The position numbers were made by a program, and so were the translations under genes. A stretch of DNA of 64,000 bases from Bathynomus jamesi (taxonomy: Eukaryota > Arthropoda > Malacostraca > Isopoda > Cirolanidae): the NCBI GenBank assembly GCA_023014485.1, contig JAJOZX010001571.1, forward strand, positions 137,001-201,000. The letters run 5' to 3'. Below the pieces are notes generated by a model. It searched no databases. It was not told where the DNA came from and saw nothing but the letters and a program-made list of their open reading frames with translations. Of the stretch, positions 8,218 through 19,119 are shown piece by piece. Numbering within the stretch: the stretch's first letter is position 1; the number at the start of each line of letters is the position of its first letter.

Positions 8218-11200
8218 TCAGCGCCTCCTGAGGCGGGGCCACGACGGGGTCGCCACCCTTCTTTTCTCTTGCTCCTGCCATACGATTTGGTCCCCTATTG
8301 AATTTGTGGGGGCTGGTTTGGCAGAGGAATACCCTGACACTGTGGGTTGGTCGGGTATGTTGGCTAAAAACATGTCCAAGTGTTTTTTAAAAGTATCTAC
8401 TGGGACTGCACTTATATCTCTAAAGTACTGAGGCAAGGAGTTAAACAGGCGAGAACCCTGCCTAGAGATACTATTATACTGAAGGGTTTGAATCCTTCTC
8501 AGTCTGTTTGGTGGGAGGTGATATTTTTTACACATTCTGCCAGTTCTTGTTAAGGTGGGCACAATTGGTTCAGTATTGGGGGCAACTAAAAGCCCTTCTA
8601 GAATGTTCCAGTGTAGATTAGGATGTATCTCTCAAACCTTCTCTCTATGGAATAAAGGTTGAGGCCTCTGAGCCTATCCCAGTAGTTTAATTTGTTTTTA
8701 CTCACCTGTTGCCCATCAGGTTGTTTAATATACGAGGTAAAGGTTCTTTGTAGGCCCTCAATTTTTTGCAATTCATTCTGTTTGTTGGGAAACCATAATT
8801 GAGAGCAGTAGTCAATGCGTGGAAGGACAAGTGATTTCCACATGGTAAGCATGGTCATACTGTCCCTAGTTCTGAGTGTCCTCAGTACATATCCTATTAG
8901 TTGTTTGCATGATGAGGTTACTTTGTCAATGTGCCTGTTGAATGTTGCATCTTCAGATAATATAATCCCTAGATCCATGACATGATCAGTTTGTGCAATA
9001 TCTTTTCCTGTGGGTCCAGTGTAGTTGAATTGTTCTTTCAGGTATTTATTTGGTCCATACTTAATTAGTTCAAATTTGTCTTCATTGAAGGCCATATTGT
9101 TTGCATCTGCCCATGCATATATAGTTTGTAGATCTTTTTGTAGCTCTACACAGTCTTCTTTTTCTGTAATTGGTCTTAGTATTCTGGTATCATCTGCGAA
9201 TGACAGGAGAGAGCTTCCTAGGTTACAGTTTATATTGTTTAGCATTATAATGAATAGAATTGGTCCTAGTATTGTGCCTTGCGGCACTCCACTAATCACT
9301 TCTTTTTCTATAGATCTTGCTCCATTTACAATTGTTATTTGTTTTCTGTCAGAGAGAAAGGCATGGATCCATTTTCCTATTTTTCCACAAATACCAAGTT
9401 CTTTTAGTTTATGGAATAATATACCATGGTCAACCTTGTCAAAAGCTTTTGCAAAGTCTAGATAGATGACATCAACATTGTGGTTTTCTCCCAAATATTG
9501 TAGGATTGTATTGCAATGGTCTATAAGTTCAGTAAGGCAGGATCTCTTATGTCTGAAGCCATGTTGAAAGTCTTCTAAGAGATGTTCATTTTCTATAAAA
9601 CTGACAATGTGCCTTTTCAGGACTTTCTCAAATATTTTAATAATATGGGAAGTCAAAGATATGGGTCTATAGTTCTTGGCTTCCTTTCTTTTGCCTCCTT
9701 TGTAGATTGGGGTAATATTTGCTTGTTTCATGAATGGTGGTATTCTACTGGTGTCTAGTGAGGATCTCCACAGGATTTTCAAAGACAGAGATAAAGTATG
9801 TTTGCATTCCTTAAGAATCTTGGCTCCAATTCCATCTGGACCAGGGGCTGAACTCCCCGGTAGCTCTGTTATTGCCTGTTGTATATCTCTAGTGGTTATT
9901 TGTATATCTTCCAATAATGGTCTGTCTTGGTCATTTTCTTTTCTATCAAAAAATGCTGTAGCTTTTACTTTCTTTGCTATACAGGGGTACTCCAGCTTAA
10001 AGCATATTGAGATTGTAGAATGTTTGCCATTTCCTGTGTATTAGATGTGAGAGTTAGTCCATCTTTAGCAAGCAATGGGCCAATGCTCGTTTTGATAACT
10101 GCTTTGCGTTTAGCATAGCTAAAGAAGAATTTGCTATTTTCCTTTATAGTGCCAATAGCTTTGTGTTCATTATCAATATTCTCTCTTATGGTTGACTCCT
10201 TTATTTTAAGTTCTAACATCAGTATCTGATTCCGGATGTTACTATGTCTTGTATCACTTAATTGCTTTGTCAGTTGTTTAGATAGCTTTGTTCTCTTTCT
10301 CATAAGTGTCCTTCTGTATCTGTGCTCTTTTGTCCGTGCTTCTGTGCACTATCGTTTTTCTTTGGTGTGTGTTTGTATAATGCTGATGACAGCAGGTATT
10401 GTATTCTACTCGAGCATTCTTCTGGCTTTAGGTTTTCTAATTCATCTTCCCAGTTTATTTCTCCCAGAGAGTTATTTATTGATGTCCAGTCTGACTTGTG
10501 CAGGTTTAGGTCAGAGTATGGCAAGTTCGTTTGGCATGGGTCTTGCTTACATTTGTGGAGGGACAAGTTTGTGAATATGTGCATGACATTGTGGTCGGAG
10601 TGTATAGTTGGTGTTATAACAATGTGGTCAATTGTAGTTGCATTATTTGTCAGCACTAAATCTAGGATATTATTTTTTCTAGTTGGGCAGTGGACATGTT
10701 GTACTAGGAGCAGTTTTTCCATAAACTCATTCAGGTGTTTTGATTTGGACCTTTTTGTCCCTGATTTCATACCACCATATTGGTTCCAGGTGCAATTTGG
10801 GAGATTAAAGTCTCCTGTAATGATTAAGTCTCTTGTTGAGTCTACAATAGCTGGGCATTGCCCGATTTTTTCCAGAACTTCAGTGAGCTTTAGATGGGAG
10901 CTATCTGGGGGGCTATAGATATTCACTAGTATTATGTCTTCTTTATTTATGCTGAGCATGATGATTAGGAGTTCACAGGCTCCATTTGAGTATGCCATGA
11001 GCAGTTCACTTTGAATGTTTTCAGGGATGTACATCAGGACACCACCATTTAGACGGTCTTCTCTGTCACATCTATGGGTGGTGTACCCTTTGATTGCAAT
11101 TTCACTACTCATGATCATGGGGTTTAGGTGTGTTTCTGTGAGGGCTATAACTGTGCTAGTAGTGTTTTCCACTAGGCTCTTTAGGTAAGGTACTTTGGTA

Positions 11201-11280
11201 TGGTTTGAGTTTGGGTAAAGGCCCTGGATGTTTAAGTAAATTATTGATACATTTGTGGAGCCATTTGTTTCATCTCCCAC
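8218..11280 (-). pseudogene. LINE B ORF2: endonuclease and reverse transcriptase
   Basis: The endonuclease domain (11280-10300) opens IIYLNIQGLYPNSN. It includes ALTETHLN, GDFNLPNCTW and the late SDHN motif. A linker (10303-9977) follows in another frame. The RT (9914-8598) has GPDGIGAKILKE, NYRPISLTSHIIKIFEKVLK, QHGFRHKRSC, YLDFAKAFDKVDHGIL, SGVPQGTILGPILFIIMLN and the catalytic SFADDTRI. Then come the C-terminal MDLGIILSED and LPRIDYCSQLWFP segments. The last part, LFNSLPQYFRDISAVPVDTFKKHLD, lies in 8562-8218. About three frameshifts (near 10300, 9980 and 8590) break an otherwise complete protein. Confidence 0.85.
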
Positions 11281-11897
11281 ATATAGGGCATTTGTAGGGT
11301 TCCTGCTGGGGTTCTCGTTTGCTTTTGTATGAGGAGCCCAAGTGAGCTTTGAATGTCTTGTATTTGTTTTATGAGGTGGTAAAACACCAATGGGGTTTCA
11401 TGGTTGCTTGCTGTACTATTTTCACCAGTGGGCTTACCTGGACCCGCTACATCAGCATAAGATCTGGGTGCAGGAATGGTATTTGGTCTTGGGTTTTCTT
11501 GCACCCCTTGGGCCAAATAGTGCTGAGGGATAGTAGGCTCGCTATCCTGGTATTCTCTCCGTTGAGTTTGATGTGGTTGGAATCGGATTGTTCCCTTCAG
11601 GTGGGCCAGATTGCAGTTCTCTTTAAAACAACTTCTTTCCCACCATGAGCTCTGGCAAATTTGGGGATGAAAATAGGGACATCTTGCATTGGATCTACAT
11701 CTAGAAATGCCATTCCCATCGTGTATAAATTTTTTGCAGAGTGGTGGGTGAGCAAATGGGCATTCTCTTCCCTTAAGTCCATATTTACACAAGCCCCTCC
11801 TGTAATACTTGCATACTGGCCTCTTGGTTTCACTTTTGGCTTTTTGGTGACTGTGTACAGTGGGGTTGTTCACTTTGTTGAAGGTCTTAGTGTCCAT
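11241..11897 (-). CDS. LINE B ORF1, three CCCH zinc fingers
   Basis: The 218-aa protein is intact. Residues about 28-95 hold three CCCH fingers: CKYYRRGLCKYGLKGRECPFAH, CKKF…SRCRSNARCPYFH and CQSSWWERSCFKENCNLAH (spacings near C-x7-8-C-x4-8-C-x3-H). Then come a polar, proline-rich linker with a YADVAGPGKP segment and a helical C-terminus (FYHLIKQIQDIQSSLGLLI) that may oligomerise. By analogy with CCCH proteins it should bind RNA, perhaps packaging the LINE transcript. Its last 13 codons overlap the start of ORF2 (11280) in another frame, a compact bicistronic layout. Confidence 0.8.
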   Translation of the reverse strand: MDTKTFNKVNNPTVHSHQKAKSETKRPVCKYYRRGLCKYGLKGRECPFAHPPLCKKFIHDGNGISRCRSNARCPYFHPQICQSSWWERSCFKENCNLAHLKGTIRFQPHQTQRREYQDSEPTIPQHYLAQGVQENPRPNTIPAPRSYADVAGPGKPTGENSTASNHETPLVFYHLIKQIQDIQSSLGLLIQKQTRTPAGTLQMPYMWEMKQMAPQMYQ

Positions 11898-11925
11898 TTC
11901 CTGTCAAAAGCTTTTGATATGTTAG

Positions 11926-13425
11926 CGCAATAGCAAAAGTTTCACCGAAATCCCGAAAGAAAGATGACCAAGAACCAGAAAGAAATGCAAGAAGATCGCC
12001 AGTAGAGCGTCCTTTGCGAAACCCACACTGATGATCTGAAAGAGGATTGTGAAAGGAGAAGTATTTAAGAATCTTACAATTAAGGATATATTAAAAAGTT
12101 TTGAAAGGTAAGAAATCAAAGCAATTGGACGAAGTTCGAGAGTTGAGAGCGGTCACCCTTGTTTGAGACAGGCTGAATGGAAGCGAACTTCCAGCAGGAA
12201 GGAATAGTATCAGATAAGAGACAAAGACGAAAGAGTTTGCCTAGGCATGGTGTCAGCACAGAAGCACAGTTTTTAAGAACAACAGTAGAAACACCATCAG
12301 GACCGTACGCCATCCAAGAGTTGAGCCCAGAAAGGGCAGAAAGAACATGTTTGGAAGAGATTCTAATTTCAGACATAATAAAATCAGAGGGAGGAGGAGA
12401 TAGAAGAACAGCACCGGAATCGTCCAGGATTGAGTTGAAAGCGAATGTTTGAGCGAAGATTTCAGCTTTGTCAGAAGAGACGGCAACTGAGGCGTCGGAA
12501 TGAAAATGAGGATGGAATAAAGAGGAAGTAACGTTGTTGGAGAGGTTCTTTGCCAGATACTAGAAAGTGCGCGAAGAATTAGAATTGGATAGGTTTTCAC
12601 ATTTTTTGGGATGAAGGAAATTTTGGCAAGTCAAAGAACACGATTCCGAGCAGAAATATAAGCTGAGTGACAGTCAGGAGTTCGATGCCGACAATATCTT
12701 CTGAAAGACTCCTCTTTGTCGCGGATAAAATTAGAACAATAAACTTAAACCAAGGTTTTTTTTTAATTAGTAATAGGAATAAAATGTGGAATATACGCCT
12801 CCATGCCCGAGAGAATCACCTCTGTGATACGCTCAGCACACTCGGAAGGGCCGATGCCATGGAAACAGTATTCATTCTATGGGAAATTAGAGAAATACTG
12901 CCTATGGGCCTCCCAATCAGCGGCTCCAAAAAGTCAGAGTGCTAAAGTGCCATAGAAGCCTTCTCATGGGAGGATCCAAACGCCGAATTGGAGCGATAGG
13001 ATAGGAAACAGATATAAGATTGTGGTCGGAGGACCTTAACGGAGAAAAATGCTTAGCAGAATAAGAAGAAGCATTGGAGGTAAGAATTAAATCCAGAATG
13101 TTGAGCCTATCTCCAAGGCGATCGGGGATATGAATAGGGTGTTGTAAAATCTGTTCTAGGTCATTTCGGAGAGAAAAGTTTTAAGCAAATTCACCAGGGA
13201 TGTTAGTGAAATGGGAAGAAAGCCAAAGATGTTGATGAACCTCACTTTGAAAGTGAGGTAGTCAAAGAATTTTGGATAGTTAATAGAATTAGGAGAAAGG
13301 TAAACAGCGCAGATGTATTTAGTTTGAGATTCGCATGTAAACCGTAGCCAGAGAGTATAGAATTAGGAAGATTCGAGTTCAGGAATACGAGTACAAGTTA
13401 GGTCACTGCGTACATATACGCAATG
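11926..13425 (-). mobile_element. LINE family A, copy I, 5' half
   Basis: Minus-strand continuation of the element at 6650-8145. It covers the end of the endonuclease domain (about 13400-13000), the linker and the beginning of RT, including the SNKGDRSQLSNF block near 12150 and the YGPDGVS motif near 12300. Stops and frame changes are frequent. Its 5' edge lies near 13425, head to head with copy II. Confidence 0.8.
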
Positions 13426-13499
13426 GACCAGTGTAGTACTTAGAGGTGGACGTGAGACAGAAGATAGGGAGTGCTGGAACTCCCGTTTCTCCTGTCACT

Positions 13500-15003
13500 G
13501 TCCTCTTTAGCTGAACCTTTTCCGTATCTCATCTAACCTTTGAACAGTCCCGCATGACACTTCTCTCCTTATTCCTCACTACAAACACATGCCTCTTACA
13601 CACTACGTAATCTCATCAAAATTAAGAAAAAAAATGACATCAACTTCAAAAGCCTCGGAGACCATGGGGAGGGGATCATAAATGGCCCCACTTCTGGCTC
13701 TCCCGTTGCCGATACTGGGAAAGCAGACCCGGGCAGCGGGGCTGGATCTGCTACCGCCCTTTCGGATTGTTCTGAGCCTCTCTCTGATTCACTTTTCTTA
13801 AACTTCTGCAACATTCGTGGCCTTTTCTCAAATTTTCAATCTGTTGAACACTACCTCTCCTCCTCCAAACCTCATCTTCTCCTCACTGAAATTCAGGTGT
13901 CTGGAACGAATGACAGCAACCATTTTTCTGTACCCTTTTACTTTCGTTATACTCAACTTCACTCCAAAGTTGGATGTTGCGAATATGTACAAAATAACCG
14001 AACTTGTTCTCGTATTTCCGAACTCAAATCTTTTGTATTTTCTACCCTTTGCCTACGGTTTACATAACAATCTCAAACCAAATACATCTACGCTGTTTAC
14101 CTCTACCATAATTCTACTGACTATCCAAAATTCTTTGATTATCAAACTTCCAAACTGGAATGTATTCTTTTCCCCTCTCCCTTTGCTGAAATCTCCATTT
14201 TAGGAGATTTCAAAGTTCACCACCACCTTTGGCTTTCTTCCCATTTCACGAAAATCCCCGGTGACCTAGCTTACAACTTTTCTACCCCAAATGACCTAGA
14301 ACAGATTGTACAGCACCCTACTCGTATCCCCGATCGCCGTGGAAATACGCCCAACATTCTGGATTTATTTCTTAACTTTCATCCTTTTTCTTATTCTGTC
14401 AAGCTTTTTATCGGTTAAGCTCCGCTGACCACAATCTTATATTGTTTCCTGTCCTACAGCTCAAATTTGGCGTTTCGATCCTCCCAAGAGGAGACGCCTT
14501 TGGCACTTTGGCGCCGCTGATTGGTAGGCCCATAGGCAGTACTTCTCTGATTTTGCATGGAATTATTACTGCTTCCGTGGCCGGAACCCTTCCGCGTGTG
14601 CTGAACGCATCATGGAGGTAATTCTCTCGGGCATGATGGTGTACATTCCATATTCTATTCCTACTACTAATGCAAAAAACAACCCTTGGGTTAACTTTAC
14701 TTGCTTTAAATCTATTCGCAACATAGAAGAGTCTTTCTGAAGGTACCGTCGACATCCAACATTTGACTCTCATTCAGCTTATATTTTTGCCCGGAATGGT
14801 ACAAAATTTGTTCTTTTACTCGCGAAAAATTCCTTCAGCCGACAAAAATGTGAAAAACCTATCCAATTCTAATTCTTCTGGTTCTTTTTGGCATTTAACT
14901 AAAAACCTCTTCAACAACTTTACTTCCTCTTCTTTCCCTCCTCTTTTCCATTCCGATTTGTCAGCCAGACTCCTTACTGAGCGGAAGCATTACTGGGCTA
15001 TCT
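13500..15003 (+). mobile_element. LINE family A, copy II, 5' part
   Basis: Plus-strand relic. A short leader and a GS-rich segment (GSPVADTGKADPGSG, near 13700) precede an endonuclease domain: [67 protein letters not shown] linker then aligns with copies I and III (FWHLTKNLFNNFTSSSFPPLF near 14890). It stops at about 15003, before the RT. Several frameshifts and stops are present. Confidence 0.75.
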
Positions 15004-15059
15004 GATATTGTTTCTACTTTTGGATACTGCCGATAAACTTACTGTTGGAAAGTTCTGAA

Positions 15060-15625
15060 TTTTATATACTTGCGTTTATATTCACATTGTTATAGTTAAG
15101 TAACTGAATATTAGTGGTTTTAAGCGATTTAGAAGTTTTCATAGCGTGCCGGCTTAACTTAATTTAAACTTGAGACGGTTATAAACGTTAACTACCTTAA
15201 ACTTGCGCGATGCCGTCGCAGAAAGCATCGTGTGCTAGGTGTGGGGTTAATCGGTGGTATACTAATTTTAAAGATTACAACGGCGGTTCTATGGCGATTA
15301 CCGGGAAATCGGTTTGTTTCTTTGTGAGTTAAGCGAATAGATAGTTGATTTAAAACGTAGTGCACGCGAGGTGACGGAAAGACTTCAAACGGTTGATGAG
15401 GGCAGGGGTAGGCTTACAGTTGACGAAGGCCGAACCTATACTAACGTTGAAGACGTTAGTAAGTTGAAAGGTGAGGTTAGGAGCCTAGTTTCTAGTATAG
15501 GTAGCTTATCGGGAAGGTTAGACAGAGTTGAAGAAGGGGTTAAAGTTGATCCGAGAATAGTAGACGCGGGAGGGATTTAGAGTAGTTAAGGGTGGAGCTA
15601 GGCCACGTACGTTAGGTGATAGGAA
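15060..15625 (+). mobile_element. 5' fragment of a CR1-like LINE with ORF1
   Basis: An ORF beginning near 15210 reads MPSQKASCARCGVNRWY…KSVCFFCEL: two CxxC pairs resembling the zinc-binding N-terminus of CR1 ORF1 proteins. After stops, 15371-15580 reads TERLQTVDEGRGRL…LKGEVRSLVSSIGSLSGRLDRVEEGV, a coiled-coil-like heptad region. Two stops interrupt it. It may represent the same family as the CR1-like elements at 17.6 and 61.3-64 kb, but no ORF1 of the latter is in the window. Confidence 0.5.
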
Positions 15626-15629
15626 TCTC

Positions 15630-16480
15630 CCCCTATTGACGTTTTGAACCCTTTCGCCCAGTTGCTGAACACGGTTTGGTATTGAATACACTAAATGAGC
15701 ACAGTCTATTGCAATCTGTTCATCTCTGTACCACACTGCAGTTATTGCCTGTATGAGCTTTGTCATTATTGTACAGTCCTTTTTTCTAAATCTTGATTTC
15801 ACAATAGACACAGACTCTCAATTAGGTTTAAATCAGGAGAGTTCCCATCTCCATTCGGAAACCTCTTTGAGAATCAAATTTCTTTCAATATATTGAAGAG
15901 ATCTCATCATTCCTTCAATAGGATGTAGTGAACCGCTGCCATAACAGCTGAAGTAACCCTAGAACATCATCTTTTGAGGATATTTTACACATTCATCCAC
16001 ATGACACTCTCTCAATGGTTTACCCACCGACCGACGCACGTACTATCTTCGCTGTCTTTGCACAAAGAAATGACTCGTCTGAAAAGATCACCCTGCGACA
16101 CTTTTCTTTTGCCATGGTTTTGTAGTTTTTATCCCAATCTAACTTTTTCTTTCACATTTGAAGGGTTAGAAGCTTCTTTTTTATTGGTTTTCTCGCGAAT
16201 CTTCCACTAGCAATCAAGCTGCAGCGAACAGTGCTTGAGCTAACTGTTACTCCAACGGTATAAAGATTTTTTTCCTAAGGTATTGCTTATCTTCCTAGGA
16301 TCCTTTTAACTTTCACGGAGAAAAAATCGATCATTACAAGCAGGTTTTTCGTTTTCTTCCACATCTTCGTTTGGGTGATGTGCTCACAGATGATTCACGT
16401 TTCTTCGAGATTCTGGACACTGCCTGATTAACACTACAAATTTTCGCGATCTTCCCCTGGCCTTTTAGGAGTGTGATCAG
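15630..16480 (-). pseudogene. Tc1-like transposase relic
   Basis: The minus strand reads NGDGNSPDLNLIESL near 15840-15800, the SPDLNPIE-type motif near the third catalytic residue. It continues VKSRFRKKDCTIMTKLIQAITAVWYRDEQIAIDCAHLVYSIPNRVQQLGERV, typical of a Tc1 transposase C-terminus. Upstream sequence to about 16480 is badly decayed. No terminal repeats were identified. Confidence 0.65.
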
Positions 16481-16556
16481 CCAAGGTAATTATTTTAGAA
16501 CAATTACGAGGAATGACATCCATAACCCACCTTGATACTTAATGTTCTGCTAGTAT

Positions 16557-16774
16557 GAAGATCGGGATCACCTGAAGATCAGGGGCCCCAGCCTTCTTTA
16601 GTTAGCCTTATAAGGCTAACCAAAGAAACTATCAAGACCTAACCTAACCAATCGTTAGGTCAACTGTACACCCTTGACGATTGGTTAGGTTAGGTCGTGA
16701 TATTTTCGTTAGTTAGCCTTATAAAGCTAACTAAAGAAGGCTGGGGGCCCTGATCTTCAGGTGACCCGAAGATC
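16557..16774. mobile_element. Small foldback element with GAAGATC duplication
   Basis: Terminal inverted repeats GGGATCACCTGAAGATCAGG and its near-complement at 16745-16767 lie between direct repeats GAAGATC at 16557-16563 and 16768-16774. A second pair of arms (TTAGTTAGCCTTATAAGGCTAAC) is nested inside. The core (about 16670-16715, TTGACGATTGGTTAGGTTAGG then GTCGTGATATTTTCGTTA) is nearly the same as the core of the larger foldback elements at 26.8, 29.4 and 30.2 kb, although the ends are unrelated. Confidence 0.8.
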
Positions 16775-16779
16775 GGACG

Positions 16780-17105
16780 GGTACTGAAGCTGGTATAGTT
16801 CGTCACATGGAACTTGTCGTCGATTGGCTGTAGGTGCGCATGCGCAGTCGAACTTATCGTTAATTAGTAGCTGATACCCATGCTCTGTATGACAAAACAC
16901 TACCTGGAACATATCATCAATGCTAGAATACATTTAGACTTAAAACTGTGTACGCTTGCTAATTAATTTGTATAAGGTATGCAGTTAATATTCACAAGGG
17001 TGTACCTCAGTGTATAGAAAACCTACCTAGACATGACTGGGAACTAACTTCCTGAGCGAGATGCCTACTGTATGATATATAAAATCAACTGTATACAAAT
17101 TTTAA
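16780..17105. other. No feature recognised
   Basis: I find no coding sequence or repeat structure. A GCGCATGCGCA palindrome occurs near 16836 (an NRF1-like site by sequence), without further support. Confidence 0.5.
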
Positions 17106-17109
17106 TCTA

Positions 17110-17615
17110 TCGTGCATATTATCTGTACTCTTCTTATCTGTCTTTTCATCGCGAAATTGTTTTTCTCCAAACCTTTCTCTTTTTCTATAATAATTTTTTG
17201 CCTCGACGTCTTTTTCAAGAGTCAGTGAAAAATTTTCGTGACGGTATTTATCATCCAACTCACAGTGTTCCAACTCTTACAAAAGATGTTCACCGTTTTA
17301 TATTTTTTTTCTATAATTGCTCAACAGCGAGAATACAAGCTGATTTACTTGCACTTCTTACTCTTTTCTATCACCAAATCAGTTTCCGTATCATATGTAC
17401 GAATATACGCAGCATCAAATCCTACTTTCGTCAAAAAGAGAAACTTCCCAACGATCTTACCTCAGCTGTGATTTATTCGTTTAAGAGCGTTCGCTGCCAG
17501 GCGAAATACATTTGTAGCACTTGACACCAGTATAAACTAAGAATAGATGAGCATCGAGGGATCTTTTGTTGCACATTACGTGCATTAAATAAACCCTTCA
17601 AATCCTTAGATACGA
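17110..17615 (+). pseudogene. Penelope-like element (PLE-2), RT C-terminus and GIY-YIG start
   Basis: The frame reads LSFHREIVFLQTFLFFYNN, FRDGIYHPTHSVPTLTKDVHRF, ALLTLFYHQISFRIICTNIRSIKSYFRQKEKLPNDL and then VIYSFKSVRCQAKYICST…KLRIDEHRG. This order is the PLE connector followed by the GIY-YIG nuclease. It differs from the PLE-1 family (IGQTGKTL type) and is a second lineage. It stops abruptly at about 17615, next to a short palindrome (AAATCCTTAGATACGAGTACG region, 17596-17632). Confidence 0.7.
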
Positions 17616-17639
17616 GTACGCGTATCTAAGGATTTAAAA

Positions 17640-18610
17640 GTTAGGAACCAGTGCCTGGAGTCTTGCGCAAAAGCTAATAGGATGTTAGGCTTCAGAGCGC
17701 GTAATTTCGAATTTAAATTGAAGAATATTATATTGCCCCTTTACAAGTCCCTAGTCAGACCTCAATTAGAATATGCCGTTCAGTTTTGGTGCCCGTATTT
17801 GCGTGAGGATATTGATAAGTTGGAAAAGGTTCATCGATGCGCCACGAAACTAATTCCGTCACTACGCAAGAAGTCTTATGAAGATAGGATTAAAGAGTGA
17901 GACTTGCATTCACTCGAAACTAGGAGATTAGGGGAGCTTATTGAAATTTTCAAAATCGTTAATAAAGTCGATAACGTAAATGTTGACAAATTGTTCATTT
18001 TCGATAATAGCAATACTCGTAGTAACGGATTCAAATTACGAGGTAGACGTTTTATTACAACATCGCTAAAAACTTTTTTACGTTTAAAGTAATTAATAAA
18101 TGGAATAATCTCCCCGTACCCGTCGTGAACTCTACCAGCGTTAATATGTTTGAAAACCATTTAGATAGCCATTTCATAAATATTAACGTCGTTTAAAATA
18201 ATAAAACAATTAGCAACAGGAGCTCTGGGTGTAATGGCCGAGGTTTGAGTCTGTTGACGTTTAATGCCAGCTTGTGACATGCCAACGTGTGATATGCCAG
18301 CAACAAAATTATATTAAAAAGAAAAAAATATAGACTAGCGCGAACTTCGATGTAGCTCGTAGCGTAAAGTAACCCACTTTTTGTTATACTCTTCATACTT
18401 TTTTTTGTTCTTTTCTTATCCTCTCTTTACTTGCATGTCTGTAGTTTGCATGGTATGACAGTTAAGACTATGTTTGATGGCTTGTAAGCGTTCTTATTTT
18501 ACTTCTTTTCATCTTTCACCCATTTCCTATTTTCTTTGACTATTTTTCCGACTTGTCGGTAGTCGCCGGCGGATGATGATGGTGAGTCTTTCTCTCTCTC
18601 TTTCTGAATG
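17640..18610 (+). mobile_element. CR1-like LINE, 3' end
   Basis: The frame 17682-18092 (one stop at 17899) reads MLGFRARNFEFKLKNIILPLYKSLVRPQLEYAVQFWCPYLREDIDKLEKV, KLIPSLRKKSYEDRI and SLETRRLGELIEIFKIV, then DNSNTRSNGFKLRGRRF. It aligns with the minus-strand LINE at 61426-61956. This is the C-terminal domain after the RT. The 3' UTR with GTCGCCGGCGGATGATGATGG and a CT-rich tail reaches about 18600. Confidence 0.75.
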
Positions 18611-18925
18611 AATGTTAACTTACTTAACCCTTTATTCTCTTCTTTTAACCCCCTACTCTCTTCTTTCTCTCGGGCTAACCTTAGAGTGGATCTTATGGTC
18701 TCTGTTAGCCTTGGTTCTGTACATCTGTAGAACTATATAAAAAATGCTACATTAAAAAGTTTAATGGACATTTTGCAAAAATGCTCTATTAAAAATAGCC
18801 ATTTCAAATATTTCTCAAAGAAAGAAAAATAAATATAGACGCTATCTATTGCAGAATTTCTCTCGCTGCCGTTTCTTAAATTCATTACAAATCAGATATG
18901 GACCTTATAAAGCATATGGTATATG

Positions 18926-18928
<3 letters not shown>
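18611..18928. other. No feature recognised
   Basis: AT-rich sequence without a reading frame or repeat that I can name. Confidence 0.5.

Positions 18929-18964
<36 letters not shown>
18929..18964. repeat. (TA)n microsatellite
   Basis: Uninterrupted TA run directly before a mariner-like terminal sequence. Confidence 0.9.
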
Positions 18965-18967
<3 letters not shown>

Positions 18968-19115
18968 CAGAGTGTAGCAAAAGTCCGTTCCCATAGGAAA
19001 ATAAGATATAACAGAATTGAAGGAGAAAATAGTTTTAACTATTCATTACAAACAATACAATCAACTTACCAATTAATCCAGTACATGCTCAAATTGCATT
19101 CCATTTAGCCGTTGA
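18965..19115. mobile_element. Fragment resembling a mariner end
   Basis: ACAGAGTGTAGCAAAAGTCC followed by GTTCCCATAGG resembles in layout the terminal sequence at 4869 (CAGGGTGGTGCAGAAGTCAGGAACCATAGG). No partner repeat and no transposase are present, so it is at best a truncated end. Confidence 0.35.
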
Positions 19116-19119
19116 CACA

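Larger units (their letters stand above)
8146..11925 (-). mobile_element. LINE family B, nearly full length, nested in LINE A
   Basis: A 3.8-kb minus-strand LINE has CCCH-finger ORF1, overlapping ORF2 (endonuclease, RT, C-terminal domain) and the 3' tail AGGTAAATTAAGGTAAAT. It is inserted in LINE A copy I: the host reads …AAAGCTTTTGA at 11905-11915 and continues …AGAGTCTGGCA at 8150, matching the unbroken copy III near 20150. No target duplication is evident, as is common for CR1/L2-type insertions. Only a few frameshifts separate it from an intact element, so it is younger than its host. Confidence 0.9.

Noticed and set aside
9025..9465. Plus-strand ORF of 146 aa
   Set aside because: Antisense shadow of the LINE B reverse transcriptase.
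16670..16715. Interstitial telomere array (TTAGG)n
   Set aside because: Only two units occur, always as part of the foldback core; no array.
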